DNA of 64,000 bases from Ascaphus truei (GCA_036426205.1 CM071567.1:296312204-296376203); one strand, 5' to 3'; shown: positions 1-11,283, counted from the stretch's first letter. Numbers and translations are program-made. The notes: generated by a model from the letters alone, not told the origin.

Positions 1-600
1 CCCGAGGATGGAGCAACAATTTATCCTTGAAACTGCCAGACATTCTTTTTGATCTACATAATCAAATGCCCTTGCAGATTTTTATATGTAGCAGAAACAA
101 CTTGGCCATTGAGTAATAGGATCAGTGAACATAAAAGTAGAGTAAAGAATAAGGATTGGAAATACCCAGTAACTAAGCATTTGTGCGATAGTGGCCATAC
201 TGTAAAGTGAGTCAATTAAGATTTCAAGCGATGCGCCAAGAGGAAGGAATTGCATTGAATGTATGTATTAAACGTATTGACCAACCCTGGGATTAATAAA
301 GCAAAGGAGTTGACATGCTTTCTGTATTTGAGATATGACGTTGGGGATCCAGGGGGTTCCAATGGTAGTGAGCTATTTTATGTGTTAGGGTCGAAGACTG
401 TCAGTGAAGTATCAGGGTTTAATCTGATTGATATTAGGATGTATTTATATATACAGTAAGGTAGTTTGTCACGTGCACATGATTAATACGTGGATGTGTT
501 TCTCCAAATGTAAAATTTGTGAGTGTCTGGTCTTTTGTATTTCCACACTGTAATGAAAAATGGTAACAGATAAAGATTTATTGTTCTCAATGTTAGTCGT
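1..600 (+). mobile_element. 3' end of a Penelope-like element (GIY-YIG remnant)
   Basis: The forward translation of about 72-325 gives a Cys-Pro-Cys start, a Tyr-Val pair, a conserved SNRISEH-like stretch and a block ending in PGINKAKELTCFL. This is the layout of the GIY-YIG endonuclease domain at the C-terminus of Penelope-like retroelement proteins, which nicks target DNA for reverse transcription. Two stop codons sit between the halves of the domain, so it is dead. The glycine usual after Tyr-Val is replaced by Ala. The reverse transcriptase would lie left of the window. From about 330 to 600 only AT-rich 3' UTR-like sequence is seen, and the tail of an antisense LINE begins near 604. Confidence 0.6.
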
Positions 601-885
601 TGTATTGTATGTCTTTATTTATATAGCGCCATTAATGTACATAGCGCTTCACAGTAGTAATACATGTGGTAATCAAATAATTAACAGATAATATAAATAA
701 CAGGTCATGGGAATAAGTGCTTCAGACATAAAAGTAACATTAAGAAAGAGGAGTCCCTGCCCCGAGGAGCTTACAGTCTAATTGGTAGGTAGGGAAAACG
801 TACAGAGACAGTAGGAGGGAGTTCTGGTAAGTACGTCTGCAGGGGGCCAAGCTTTATGTATCATATGTTCAGAATATCCACAGTG

Positions 886-2185
886 CTATTCATATGCTTC
901 TTTAAGCAAGTGTGTTTTAAGGTGGGTTTTAAAGGTGGATACAGAGGGTGCTAGTCGGGTACAGAGGGGAAGGGCATTCCAGAGGTGTGGGGCAGTCAGT
1001 GAAAAAGGTTTAAGGCGGGAATGGGCTTTAGATACAAAGGGGGTAGAAAGAAGACTTCCTTGAGAAGAACGCAAGAGTCTGGATGGCATAACGAGAAATT
1101 AGGGCTGAGATGTAAGGAGGGGCCGAAGAGTGTAAAGCTTTAAAAGTGAGGAGAAGAATGGAGTGTGAGATGTGGGATTTGATCGGAAGCCAGGAGAGGG
1201 ATTTCATGAGGGGAGATGCTGAGACAGATCTAGGAAAGAGAAGAGTGATTCTGGCAGCAGCGTTTAGGATAGATTGTAGGGGAGACAGGTGAGAGGCAAG
1301 AAGGCCGGACAGCAGGAGGTTACAGTAATCAAGACGGGAGAGAATGAGGGCCTGAGTCAGAGTTTTAGCAGTCGAGCAACAGAGGAAAGGGCGTATCTTT
1401 GTTATATTGCAGAGGAAAAAGCGACAGGTTTAAGAAATGTTTCGAATGTGAGGGGCGAATGTGAGAGAGGAGTCGAGTGTGACCCTTAGGCAGCGTGCTT
1501 GGGCTACTGGGTGAATGATCGTAGTTCCAACAGTAATGTGGAAGGAGATAGTAGGGCAAGGTTTGGGAGAAAGTATGAGGAGATCTGTTTTAGCCATGTT
1601 GAGTTTAAGGCGACGGAGGGCCATCCAGGATGATATAGCAGAGAGACATTCAGAAACTTTGGTTTGTACAGCAGGTGTAAGGTCAGGTGTTGAAAAGTAT
1701 ATTTGTGTGTCGTCAGCATAGAGGTGATAATTAAACCCAAAAGATGTTATTAGGTCACCTAGAGAGAGTGTGTGCAGAGAAAAGAGAAGAGGTCCCAGGA
1801 CAGAGCCCTGGGGTACCCCCACAGAGAGATCAATAGAGGAGGAGGAGGTGTTAGCAGGAGACACTGAAAGTACGATGGGAGAGGTAGGATGAGATCCAGG
1901 ATAGAGCTTTGTTCCGAATATGGAGAATGTGAAGGAGAAGAGGGTGGTCCATGGTGTGGCTGCTGCAGAGAAGTCGAGTAATATGAGCAGTGTAATGACC
2001 TCTGTCTTTGGCAGCATGGAGGTCATCAGTTATTTTAGTGAGGGTTGTTTCCATGGAGTGAGCATTGCGGAAGCCAGATTGTAGAGGGTCTAGGAGAGAA
2101 AAGGTGTTGAGAAAATGGAGCAAGCGAGAGAATACAAGACGTTCAAGGAGTTTAGAGGCAAAAGGCAGGAGGGAGACAGGTCTAT
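886..2185 (-). pseudogene. L2-like RT C-terminal half and tail
   Basis: This continues the reverse transcriptase after the insertion: PVSLLPFASKLLERL, then QSGFR with a following [20 protein letters not shown] and the catalytic YADD box. Two reading frames overlap around 1,851-2,026, so at least one frameshift is present, and the expected Asp-Thr-Val-Asp-His block is altered. The C-terminal block APHLWNALPL...FKTHLKTHLL is at 886-1,089 in another frame. The protein would reverse-transcribe the LINE RNA at the nicked target; this copy cannot. The closest resemblance is to L2/Maui-type vertebrate LINEs; CR1 or Rex relatives are the main alternative. Confidence 0.75.
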
Positions 2186-3085
2186 CTACGGAGCCTGAGG
2201 AAGCCCAAGAAGGGGCGAAACACGTAGCTCGAAATTCCCCAGTATTTTGAACCTTCACAGCCACCGTCTGGAGTGGGACAACGGAAGCACAGCACTGTAT
2301 CTGGACGCGGAGAAAATTTGCCGTGCACCACGAGTCCTGCATTATATTCCACAGAGACTGGCTTTCTTATCCGTTTTGGTGCTGCTTACTCTTATAGTTC
2401 GCAGCATTCTTTTGTTTACCGTTTTTTTTTTATTTATTTTTTTGTTTTAATAAAGACCTTGACCTTTACTCCTTGTTAAAGACCAATCCTTACCATTCTG
2501 GTGCAGGATTTTATCACTCTAACTTCCTTTGGACCATGGTTTGAAGACTGCAGGAGGAGCAACAAAGATACCATTCCAAGTGTGGGCTCACACTTGGCCG
2601 TGTGAGTATTAGTACTCTGTTACAACGATTTATCCTATTCTCACTGTCCATTCAGTTTTAATAGAGATTTCATCCCTATTTGAGAGGCTAAGCTGTTTGC
2701 TGAAGTTTAAAGAAACCTCCCCAAAGACTGCACTCGCATGTGCCCGTGTGAGTGTTATACAGCCTTTTTAGCCCTGTTTCTTTCTTTTAGACATTTTACT
2801 ATTTTTGTCTGTTCATTCGTTTATTCCGAGGGTGACATTGCATCAAAGAACCAGGAGCAGAAGTACACAGACGGAGAGAGAAGAAGAACTACACAAGACA
2901 GAGAGGAGAAGACCAAAAGATACCTTGATGCGACAGCATTTGCACAAGGCCGTGTAAGTGTTAAGAGTTAATATACATTTTGACACCACCACCGTCATTG
3001 TTTCAGGGATTAACACACCTGAACCATATTTCGTTCCATTTCACCCCTCTACCTGTGCTCCCCCTTTTCCTTTTCTTGTTTCCCG
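2186..3085 (+). mobile_element. Solo Penelope pseudo-LTR inside the L2
   Basis: About 900 bp of foreign DNA separates two halves of the L2 reverse transcriptase. It opens with a hammerhead ribozyme. The following bases (agccaccgtctggagtg, then a tctggacgcgga motif) match the pseudo-LTR near 21,530-21,590 and, more distantly, those at 55,750 and 61,240. No ORF is present. A diverged sub-repeat around a gccgtgtgagtgttat-like motif occurs three times (near 2,598, 2,738 and 2,947). No clear target-site duplication was found. Confidence 0.6.
2190..2231 (+). ncRNA. Hammerhead ribozyme, type I
   Basis: The core CTGAGGA (2,195-2,201) and GAAA (2,217-2,220) frame helix II (GCCC 2,203-2,206 with GGGC 2,213-2,216). 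Helix III is a very short ACACGT hairpin. H17 is A at 2,226. Helix I pairs GAGC (2,191-2,194) with GCTC (2,227-2,230). Hammerhead motifs with tiny helix III are known from Penelope-like pseudo-LTRs, where they may process element RNA. All core positions are intact, so cleavage is plausible, possibly as a dimer. Confidence 0.75.
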
Positions 3086-4698
3086 ATAGTTAGAAAGACA
3101 GGTAGGGTCAAGCTTGCTGTTTTTGAGTAATGGTATGACTGTTGCATGTTTGAAGGAGGATGGAAAGGTTCCAGAGCAGAGGGAGGAGTTAAAAATGTGT
3201 GTGAGCGTAGGGATTATAGTAGGAGCAAGAGGTTTTAGGAGATGGGAGGGAATGGGGTCAAGAGGGCAAGTGGTAGAGGGAGAAGAGGCGATCAACAGCG
3301 ACACATCCTCCTCTGAGACAGTGGAAAAAGAGTCAAGGAAGGCAGGAGGAGAGTTAGGAAGAGGTGTAGGATGGGAGGAAGAAACAGAGGGGATGTTCTG
3401 CCGTATGGATTCCACCTTTTCCTTAAAATAGTCAGCAAAGTCCTGAGCGGAGATGGAGGAAGGAGAGGCAGCTGAGGGTGGTTTGAGTAGAGTATCAAAG
3501 ACAGAGAACAGTCGGCGTGGGTTAGACTTGTGCATGTTGATTAGAGAAGAAAAGTAGGCTTGTTTAGCTTGCGAGAGGGCAGAGTTGAAACAGGATAGCA
3601 TAAATTTGTAGTGAAGGAAGTCTGTGAGAGTATGAGATTTCCTCCAGAGGCGTTCAGAGGAACGAGTGGAGGAACGCAGCATGCGCGTGTGGGAATTTAG
3701 CCAGGGTCTAGAGTTAGAAGGGCGAGTGCGGCAGAGAGAAAGCAGGGCATGAAGATCAAGAGAGGAGGACAAGGCAGAGTTGTAGTTCCTAACCAGGTTG
3801 TCAGGGTCTGTAGCAGAGCTGAGAGAGGAGAGGGAGGAGCGTAAAGTGGACTCAAAGTCAGGTAAGTGAATAGAGCACAGGTTTCTGCAGAACCGGGGGT
3901 AGATGGAGGTGGAGAAGGGGAGAAGTGATATAAAGATAATGAGATGAGGTGATGGTCAGAGAGAGGAAAAGGGGAAATGGAGAAATCAGAGAGAGAGAAG
4001 TTTTTAGTGAAAACTAGGTCTAAGTAGTGGCCATCCTTGTGGGTGCTGGCTGCAGTCCACTGTTGAAGGCCAAAAGAAGAGGTTAGAGAAAGAAAGCGGG
4101 AGGCCCAAGGGAGAGAGGGGTCATCAATGTGGCAATTGAAGTCCCCAAGGAGAAGAACAGGGGAGTCTGAGGAGAGGAAGAAAGAGAGCCAGGATTCAAA
4201 GTGAGAGAGAAAGGCAGAAGGGGGATGAGTAGAGGTAGGTGGGCGATAGATGACCGCCACATGGACAGGGAGAGGAGAGAAAATCTGGACAATGTGAGCC
4301 TCAAAGGAGGGAAAAGCAAGAGATGGAGGAATAGGAAGGGTTCGGTAACGACAGAGAGAGGAGAGCAGGAGCCCCATGCCTCCACCCCTGCTATCAGTGC
4401 GCGGAGTGTGGGAGAAGGAAAGGCCACCATAAGAGAGGGCAGCTTCCAGAGCAGAATCAGACTGAGTGAGCCAGGTCTCAGTTATAGCAAATAGGAGCAG
4501 AGAGTGAGAGAGAAAGAAGTCATGTACAGAGAGGAACTTGTTAGAAAGGGAGCGAGCATTCCAAAGGGCACAGGAGAAAGGGAGAGAGGAGGGAGGGTGG
4601 CAGGGGATGGATATGAGGTTGGAGGGGTTGACACCAGAAGGAGTAGAGTTTGCAATTGGCAGGAGAGGTTTATTGAGGAAAATATGTATGATTGACAA
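3086..4698 (-). pseudogene. L2-like endonuclease and N-terminal RT
   Basis: The minus strand encodes an exonuclease/endonuclease/phosphatase-type domain that would nick target DNA: ITETWL, AVIYRPP, LLGDFNCHID, a DGHYLDLVFT block and a final SDHHLI, in the order expected for LINE endonucleases. After a frameshift near 3,870 a linker and the first part of reverse transcriptase follow (DPIPSHLLKPL, then KHATVIPLLKN), ending at LSNYR at 3,086 where the pseudo-LTR is inserted. The methionine at 4,698 is only the first ATG of the open frame; the element may extend a little further. Broken by at least one frameshift and the insertion. Confidence 0.75.
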
Positions 4699-5740
4699 TT
4701 ATGGTCTACTCACTACAGGATAAGACATTGACATTGTGAATATTGTTTATTGATGTACATATGTGATATTGATAAATGTTGGTGGGATATAATATATCCA
4801 TAATGGGGTTAGTGTTTATATGGTTATAGGGTTCCGCTTCGTGAGTGCTGCTGCATTGCTATGACAACACAGCAACGCTACTGACGCTTAAGCAATGACT
4901 TCTATGCAATGAGTTTGCTCTAGGACTCCACAGATTTTAGAGTTGGCTAACTTGGCTCCAGACAGCTTATCTCTCAGAGTAATAAACAGTTTACATGCCA
5001 GCTTTATTCTTTTATGTATTAAACTAAACATTGTAATTGCTTAATTCATTACATTTTTTATGTTTACATTTATTATTTGAATGTTAGACAATTGGAATGT
5101 CATTCACCTTCCTAACCCTTTCCATCTAATCCAAATGAAATAGCAACACTAGAGATAATAAAGAAAAACATTTATTTTAGACATATATGAAATACCACTA
5201 CAAAAGGCATTCTAAAAAACATTAAATTTAAAGAAGTGCCGAGACAAGAAAATGAAACATCCTTTATGCAATTCTAAGTAGTTTCTTAGTGATATAAATA
5301 ACTTTCTTTATTAAAAGAAGAGAAATACCCAAAGGGTGGTAAGGGACTTTATCAAAATCAGCACAGAGCAATAAAGAAAATAAGTAGGAGAAAAATTGCA
5401 GCTGTTATTTTATACTACTCGCAGTTTTATGAGCATGTTCCCATCATTTCCTCAAAATTAAAATTAAAATATAGCTTTAGGTAAGTGACTCCAATGAATA
5501 TATTTTAGTGATATCAGGCATGTGGTACAACTAGCTAAGTATTGGGAAATAAAAATATAGTCTGTATACCATAACTCAACTTAATATTAATTTAGGGTCA
5601 GCTGTTTGATAAAGAAAGCTATATATGTAAGTAATTTGCTCCAATAAGGTCAATAGAAAGTTTTTTGACAATTTTTCACTTCTGATAATGCTCTAATGAG
5701 TTTAAAACAGTTATGTAACAACATTCTTTATTTATTTTCT
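4699..5740. other. AT-rich stretch, no feature seen
   Basis: No coding frame, terminal repeat or RNA motif could be supported here. The sequence is AT-rich with short simple runs. Confidence 0.6.
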
Positions 5741-6450
5741 TGAATAATGACTGTACACAGGACCGCGGACAGGAGGACATCCAGGATGGCTGTCCGTGGC
5801 CTGGTAGGTTTAGGGTCCTGGCCCCCTGCAGATATCAATTCTTTGCAGTGGGCACATTGAGATGAAGGAAGCAGGCAGAGGGATATCCCTTCCTCGGCAG
5901 AAATCCTCAAACAGTGGGTTGTGCCTTGATGAGAGCAGCTTGGAACTGAAGCTGCAGCAAGTGGCAGAGACAACCTGAGAAAGGTGACAAGGAAAGGTTC
6001 AATTGTGGGGAGAAAAACAGACATGAAAGGGAAAAAGACATACTATAGAAAGGAAAAGAGAAAATAAAGTACAATAGGGAAATAAGAGAGAAAAGAAAGA
6101 CATGGGAGAGGAGAAAAGAGAGAAAGACATGAGGAGGAAAGAGTGAGGAAGGGGAAAGGAAAAGAGAAAGATGCTGGAGAAAAGAAAATTTAAGGATGAT
6201 GACAATGAAGGGAAAAACAAGAAAAAGACAGGGGTGAAAGAGAATCATGGAGGATTAAATAAAGGGAACTGCATGTGAGAGAAGAGGGACAAAAAATGAC
6301 ACAAGATGGAAATAAGATAAATACATGAGGAGAGAACAGAGAGAGAGAATGAAATGAACAGTGTAAGAAGAAAAATACATGCTGGGTGAAGGGGAGAGAA
6401 AAAGATAGACAAGTAGAGGGGAGAGAGACATGCTGGGGGTAGGAGAATAA

Positions 6451-6844
6451 GGCCTCGTTCAGGGTGGCTGAGACAGGAGATGGAGGGCGCGCGTCCGCGT
6501 GTGCTCGACTCAGTCTGCTGGGCGATGTGTGCACATCATCCCAAGCAGAACTTTTCAAGCGGTCAGGAGGCGGGTCTACAGACCTGAGGTTAGGGATGGG
6601 TGTTGCTCTTCTCACTACACTTTCCCGAATGATTTGATTGGTTGCTGAAGTACCAGTGACGCTGCTACAGCTTGAAAAAACAACTTGAGTTGTTTATGCA
6701 AACTGTAGCAAGCGTCAACTCCGTACTTCGGCGACAAGGTAGCTTCTACCCTGACAACTGGTATTTACTGTAAATACTTTGTTTCAAATGTGCACGCGCA
6801 CGTAAGTGAGCGCACGTCAACAAGCAGGCACCCTGAACGAGGCC
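6451..6844. mobile_element. Harbinger-type MITE, 394 bp
   Basis: The ends are perfect 16-bp inverted repeats, GGCCTCGTTCAGGGTG and its complement. The element is flanked by TAA at 6,448-6,450 and 6,845-6,847, the 3-bp TWA duplication of PIF/Harbinger elements. It has no coding capacity and interrupts the purine-rich satellite. The low divergence of the ends suggests a fairly recent insertion. Confidence 0.8.
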
Positions 6845-7529
6845 TAAGAGACATGCTTAGGGAGAGGGGAGAGAAAGACATGCTAGTGGGGAGGAAAGAG
6901 ATGCTGGGTGAGAGAGGAGAGAAACGCATGCTGGGGGGGGAGAGGAGAGAGAGACACACTGGTGGGACAGTGTATACTTCTGTCCCAGGCCTGGTTGGTT
7001 TAGGGGCCTGGCCCCTGTTGTAATGCCATCATTTCTCTGCTGGGGGCCCCTTGAGATGCAGGAAGCAGGCAGAGGGAAATGCCTTCCTCTCTGCTGAGCT
7101 ACAGTCAGTGGGCGGGGCCTTGAGAGCAGTATGCAGCTGAGAAAAGTTAAAGGGAAGGGGGTGGGGCTGAAGTTACAGCATGTGGCAGAGACCGGCTGAG
7201 AGAGGTGAAAGTGAAGGGCTAATACAAGTGAAGAAAGACCGACATGAAACGGAAAAAGACAAAGAAAGGAAGAGAAAAAAAGATGTATATTAGAGGGAAA
7301 AGGAAAACAGAAGGAGGGAGAAAAGAGAAAAACATGAAGAGTAAAGAGGGAGAAAGGGGAAGGAAAATAGAAATGATGCTGAAGGAAGATAAATCAGATT
7401 GGTACAGGGGATAAAGAAATGAAGAGGAAAATAAGAAAAAGACATGGGGGAGGAGAGAAAGAGACATGGAGGATTAAAGTAAGATTATGGCATGAATGGG
7501 GAAAGGAAAGAGACTAAAACATAGGGGTG

Positions 7530-8295
7530 TTAAAATAGTGTAACACAATTTCCCCCCCTCTCTGGAAGATGTACTACTGGTTACTGCTGTTTGTGGTGCG
7601 GTCATACCTGTGAGCGTCCAGGAGAGCTGAGTGGTCCGCAATGGTGTGGGGAACAGGATAGGCTTTGTTAGATCTTCAATGTTCATTTAGGGTGTCAGCA
7701 CCTCCAGCTCCAGTGGGCTCCAGGATTTCCAGAGTCAGTCCCCCACTAGGGCAGATTCCATCCATACCCCTACCTAATAGACTGAGCTCAGACAGGGGTA
7801 TATAAAAATGGATGATTTATTGGTTGCAGCTGCTGCTAGCAGGACAGCAAATGTATGAGGATTGATCTGGGTCCCCAGACCTTTTGATGATGCTTTGGCT
7901 CTCTGGTAGACTTGAGGCCTATAATCTCTCTTGCTCAGTCAGCCAATGAGGGACTGACTGCATGTCTCACTACCAGCCGGGGGGAGCAGCACACGCCTCC
8001 TCTCTGTAGGAGGGGTGGAAGAGAAGCCTCTTTGCTTCCTCACCCTAGGAGGGTGGGAGCTGAACTGCTATAAGTTATCACTTCCTCTCTGATTCACCAA
8101 AAGGGGAGGGCACAAGGTCTGCACCATGATTGGCTATACACAACCTCTTGGGGCACCACCACTCCTGTCACTCAGAGAGTCAGCATGAAGGGGGGACAAC
8201 GCCCCTAGGATAGCCTGCCACAGCCTGTAGCTATCAGGACTTACTTGACAGGAGGCAGAGAGGCAGTCTGGACCAGCCATGGCTATAATAGAATG
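7530..8295. mobile_element. Unclassified insertion in the satellite
   Basis: About 765 bp of balanced-composition DNA interrupts the purine-rich repeat; homologous satellite resumes on both sides (compare 6,245-6,300 with 7,470 and 8,310). It contains a tataaaaa box near 7,800. No ORF, terminal repeat or target duplication was confirmed. An LTR fragment is one possibility. Boundaries are approximate. Confidence 0.35.
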
Positions 8296-8819
8296 AAAGC
8301 GTGTGTGAGAAAAGAAAGGAGGGGGGAACAAGGGACATGAAATAAGATACATGAGGGCAGAACAGAGAGAATGAGATGAATGATGTAAGAAGGAAAAATA
8401 CAGGGGGGGTGAGAGAAATACATGGTGGGGGGAAACATACAAAGAAGAGAAAAATATGCTGGGGGAGGGTAGAGAGACTTTCTGGGGTTGAAGGGAGGGG
8501 AAGAGAAAGAAAGACATGCTGGAGGGAGAAGAGAGCAATACATGGGGAGGGGGAATGATAGACAAGCTGGTTGGGAGTGAAAGACAAAAACATGCTGGGA
8601 GGAAGGAGAGATATATGCTGGGGGAGAAAAGAGAAGACATACTGGAGGGGGGAGAAGAGAGAGAGAAACTTGAACGTTAGAGAGAATTACATGAAGGAAG
8701 AAATAAGAGAGTCAAGTGGTGGTGGGGGGGGGAGGTTAAGATATTGGAGGAAAGAAACCGATAAGAGTAAAGAGAAACAAACATTAGGGATGGAAAGTAG
8801 AAAAAGACATAGGAATAAT

Positions 8820-9240
8820 TAAAATAATTAAAGACGTGCTGTGGGGGGGATAGTAGAGAGAAAGGACATGTTGGAGATGGAGTAGAAAGACATGCTGAGG
8901 TGGGAGAAACGAGAGATAGACATGCTGTGGGGGAAGGTGAAAAGAGACATGCTGCGAGGAGAGGAGAGAAAAACATGCTGGGAGGAGAGGAGAGAAAGAC
9001 ATGCTGGGGGGGAGAGGAGAGAGACATGCTGTGTTGAGAAGGGAGAGATGCTGTGGGGAGAGGGGAGAGATGCCGTGGGGAGAGATGCTGGGGGGAGAGG
9101 AGAGAAAGATGCTGGGGGGAGAGTGATGCTGGGGTGATGGGGAGAGAGACATGCTGTGGGGAGTGGAGAGAGAAATACATATAGAGAAAAGAAGAGAAAT
9201 ACATAGGAGGAGGGGAGAACAGAGATACAGAAGGGGAAAA
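8820..9240. repeat. Purine-rich minisatellite
   Basis: Many irregular units of roughly 25-36 bp share the core gagagaaagacatgctgggg. Unit length varies through changes in the GA and G runs, as expected of slippage. This is the densest part of the satellite block. Confidence 0.75.
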
Positions 9241-10214
9241 TATGGAATTACATGAAGCGCATGTAGAGAGACGACCTAAGAAAGTCACTATTTTATCAAT
9301 ATTATTCACATTGGTTTCTAAATGTTCATTTTTTTTGTTGATTGTGGGCTCTCGTGGCAACTGCAATGGGCTAACATACAGACTGCATACAGTCACCATA
9401 ATTGGGACTTTGCTTAGCGTAATGTTGGGGGTGTGGGGGATACAGTTGTTTAAGAGAATGCTTAATCACATGCCAATCTGGAAGTCCTCCTTTTTTCCAT
9501 GTGTTTTCTCACTCCATATAAACATATTTATTGTGCAAATATTCAGTTATTTTGAAATACAAAATTGTAAACGCCTGATGAAGGATTGAAAGATTTTAAA
9601 ATGTTTCCATTATTATAATGTTGAACTGTGGGACAATTATGATATTAGATTATGTTGCTTTGGTAGTATTGTGTCTATTGAGACATAATATTCTAATAAT
9701 TATGCACACGGATGACTTTATTATCAGGACAATTATGTTTTAATGTCTGTTTGATAACCAGACATTGGTGATAAAAACTCTACTTACATTGAATTTTTTT
9801 TCTTGAAGTACAGATCTTTTTTTATCGTTCTAATAGGATTGCCATCTGGGATTGGGCACCATCACATGCAATTTTAATCAAAGAAGGAGTGACGCCATAT
9901 GAACGATCTTAATAGCTGTATAAATTAATCCAGAAACTGTTAAATCAGTCTGTTGCTGTAACCGATAGAAGTTAATGAGTGACTTATGAACTCTATGTAG
10001 TGTTGAGGGTGAGGAGAGCAACAGTTTCTACTTTGATCAATTTGTTGATTTAGTCATAATTATATAAAACAAATATTGTACTCTTTTGAACGAACTGCGG
10101 TTTAACCCAGGTGCAATATTCTGTATGATGTCTGATCTTGAAATTGTCTCAAAATTCATGTCTGTTTGTTTAAGTAAATTAGGACAACCATAGTGCCTTT
10201 TTTTAAATAGTTTA
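9241..10214. other. No gene; possible decayed ribozyme motif
   Basis: No supported coding frame. A CTGATGA heptamer near 9,577 is followed by GAAAG, but helices II and I do not form convincingly, so I do not call a hammerhead. Confidence 0.5.
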
Positions 10215-10405
10215 TTTAATGATAGAACAAAAGATAAAAAGCCCTACTGCTACATATAACAACATATTATGTAGTTAAAAAATTATAAGCAAGGGTCATT
10301 TACTTCAATTCTTTGGCCAAAATATTTTAAGGCTAAAACCTCTTCACATTATGGGCCATCTGTAGGCCCTAACACTGCTGCACTTGCAAAATACTCTCAT
10401 AACCT
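10215..10405. repeat. Dispersed repeat, copy 1
   Basis: The block with 'ctttggccaaaatattttaaggct' and 'gccctaacactgctgcac' resembles 14,735-14,845 ('ctttggccaaagcatcgtaagctt', 'ggttctaacactaccag'). Two diverged copies of an uncharacterised interspersed repeat; the class is unknown. Confidence 0.4.
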
Positions 10406-10411
10406 CTCTAA

Positions 10412-10774
10412 GGCCTCGTCCCAATGCTCGCGGCTGTGTGTGCTATGGCGTGCGCAGCGTGCACAAGATACAGCCCTCTATGGGGCCAGCCCCAGTTACT
10501 TCCTGCACGCGCCTGCAGAAAGCGCGATGCGTGACCACCTTTCCCAAAGACAAGAATTTTGTTTTTTGGAGCTGTGGCCGAGCGATGGCCAAGTCATGGC
10601 AGCGGTTCAGCCAATGAGGGTGAACCAGCCGCGTGACATCATGGCCGCGTCTAAGCCACGATCTCCTGCTCTTCTCTGGATGCGCTTCCCAGACAACAGA
10701 TCGCGGATGAAACTGGTGCACGCGCCGCCAGGCACTCCGACGCACGTGTGCACGCAGTGACTAGGGCCGCAGCC
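10412..10774. mobile_element. Harbinger-type MITE, diverged ends
   Basis: The left end GGCCTCGTCCC and the complement of the right end, GGCTGCGGCCC, match at 8 of 11 positions. TAA flanks both sides (10,409-10,411 and 10,775-10,777). The interior is CpG-rich with GCGCGTGC-type runs. Open frames within it are compositional. The termini resemble those of the MITE at 6,451, suggesting related families. Confidence 0.6.
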
Positions 10775-10959
10775 TAATGGAGGGAGAGCTGTCATTAATA
10801 GACTGGTCATTTACAGGTGCATAGCAAGAACTGCAATTAAAAAGGTGGGATGAGTGAGCTTGAAAACAGGGAGTAGGGGTCACTAACCTTCAAGTTTTTT
10901 TACCAAATGAAATTAACAAATGCACACAGCCTCTGTAAGCTCAGAACCAAAATCCACCA

Positions 10960-11200
10960 TCATATATATTGTGTCAAAAACAATGCTACTAGGATTGTGA
11001 CCTGGTGCTACATCTAACTTACATATTTACATAGTAGATGAGGTTGAAAAAAGACATGCGTTTATCAAGTTAAACCTATGCTAAATTTAGACGACAAATG
11101 CTAAATTTAGACTACAGATACTTTATTCTATATCCGTACTTACAGTATATTGATCTAGAAGAAGGCAAACAAAAAACCCCAGTGAAATATCATGGAATCA
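10960..11200. repeat. Interspersed repeat with 19-bp duplication
   Basis: A block with 'acatagtagatgaggttg' and 'gaaggcaaacaaaaaacccc' looks like a dispersed repeat of unknown class. Within it 'gctaaatttagac' plus flanking bases is tandemly repeated at about 11,081-11,117. A tggaatcagcacag motif at its end recurs inverted near 11,280. Confidence 0.4.
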
Positions 11201-11247
11201 GCACAGCAATGCCAGTCCCTTAAATCTCTAGTCCTCCCAGAATCAAC

Positions 11248-11283
11248 GATTCAACGCGTTTCGCTTGGGCTTTGTCAAGAATC
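11248..11283 (-). ncRNA. Hammerhead-like motif, degenerate
   Basis: On the minus strand GATTC (helix I), TTGACAA, an AGCCCAAGC block, GAAACGCGT, T and GAATC follow one another. Helix I pairs perfectly and GAA plus ACGCGT is intact, but the CUGANGA core is changed and helix II is weak. It looks like a decayed or altered relative of the ribozymes at 2,190 and 21,467. Confidence 0.4.

Larger units (their letters stand above)
604..4698 (-). mobile_element. L2-type non-LTR retrotransposon, interrupted
   Basis: One antisense LINE runs from its 5' side near 4,698 to its 3' end near 604. It keeps, in order, an AP-like endonuclease, a reverse transcriptase and a C-terminal block with a PHLWNALPL-type motif. 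A Penelope pseudo-LTR (2,186-3,085) splits the reverse transcriptase at the Ser-Asn-Tyr-Arg / Pro-Val-Ser block. The 3' end (604-885) closely matches a second copy at about 41,220-41,345, including a shared gcgctatgta tail motif, which marks it as the family's true 3' end. L2/CR1-group assignment rests on the motifs, not on a tree. Confidence 0.75.
5741..9240. repeat. Purine-rich satellite, duplicated unit
   Basis: The + strand is almost all A and G for long stretches, with a recurring gagaaagacatgctggg-like core. A GC-richer header (5,760-6,010) containing 'ggcctggtaggtttagg' and 'gaagcaggcagaggga' recurs at about 6,985-7,210. The following purine tract recurs too, and a further block at 8,335-8,560 matches 6,290-6,460. 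The unit has therefore been duplicated, with later insertions at 6,451-6,844 and about 7,530-8,295. Open frames on either strand here (Ser/Leu/Phe-rich or Arg/Glu-rich) follow from the strand bias and are not genes. Confidence 0.7.

Noticed and set aside
5999..6615. Minus-strand frames rich in Ser, Phe, Leu and Pro
   Set aside because: They lie in purine-strand satellite; the composition alone removes stops and no domain is visible.
8376..9152. Overlapping frames on both strands in the minisatellite
   Set aside because: Arg/Glu/Gly or Ser/Pro repeats produced by the GA-rich units; not conserved protein.
9570..9600. CTGATGA...GAAAG as a hammerhead
   Set aside because: Helix II and helix I do not pair convincingly.
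10384..10810. Four overlapping frames of about 70-106 codons
   Set aside because: All fall in a CpG-rich MITE with terminal repeats and TAA duplications.
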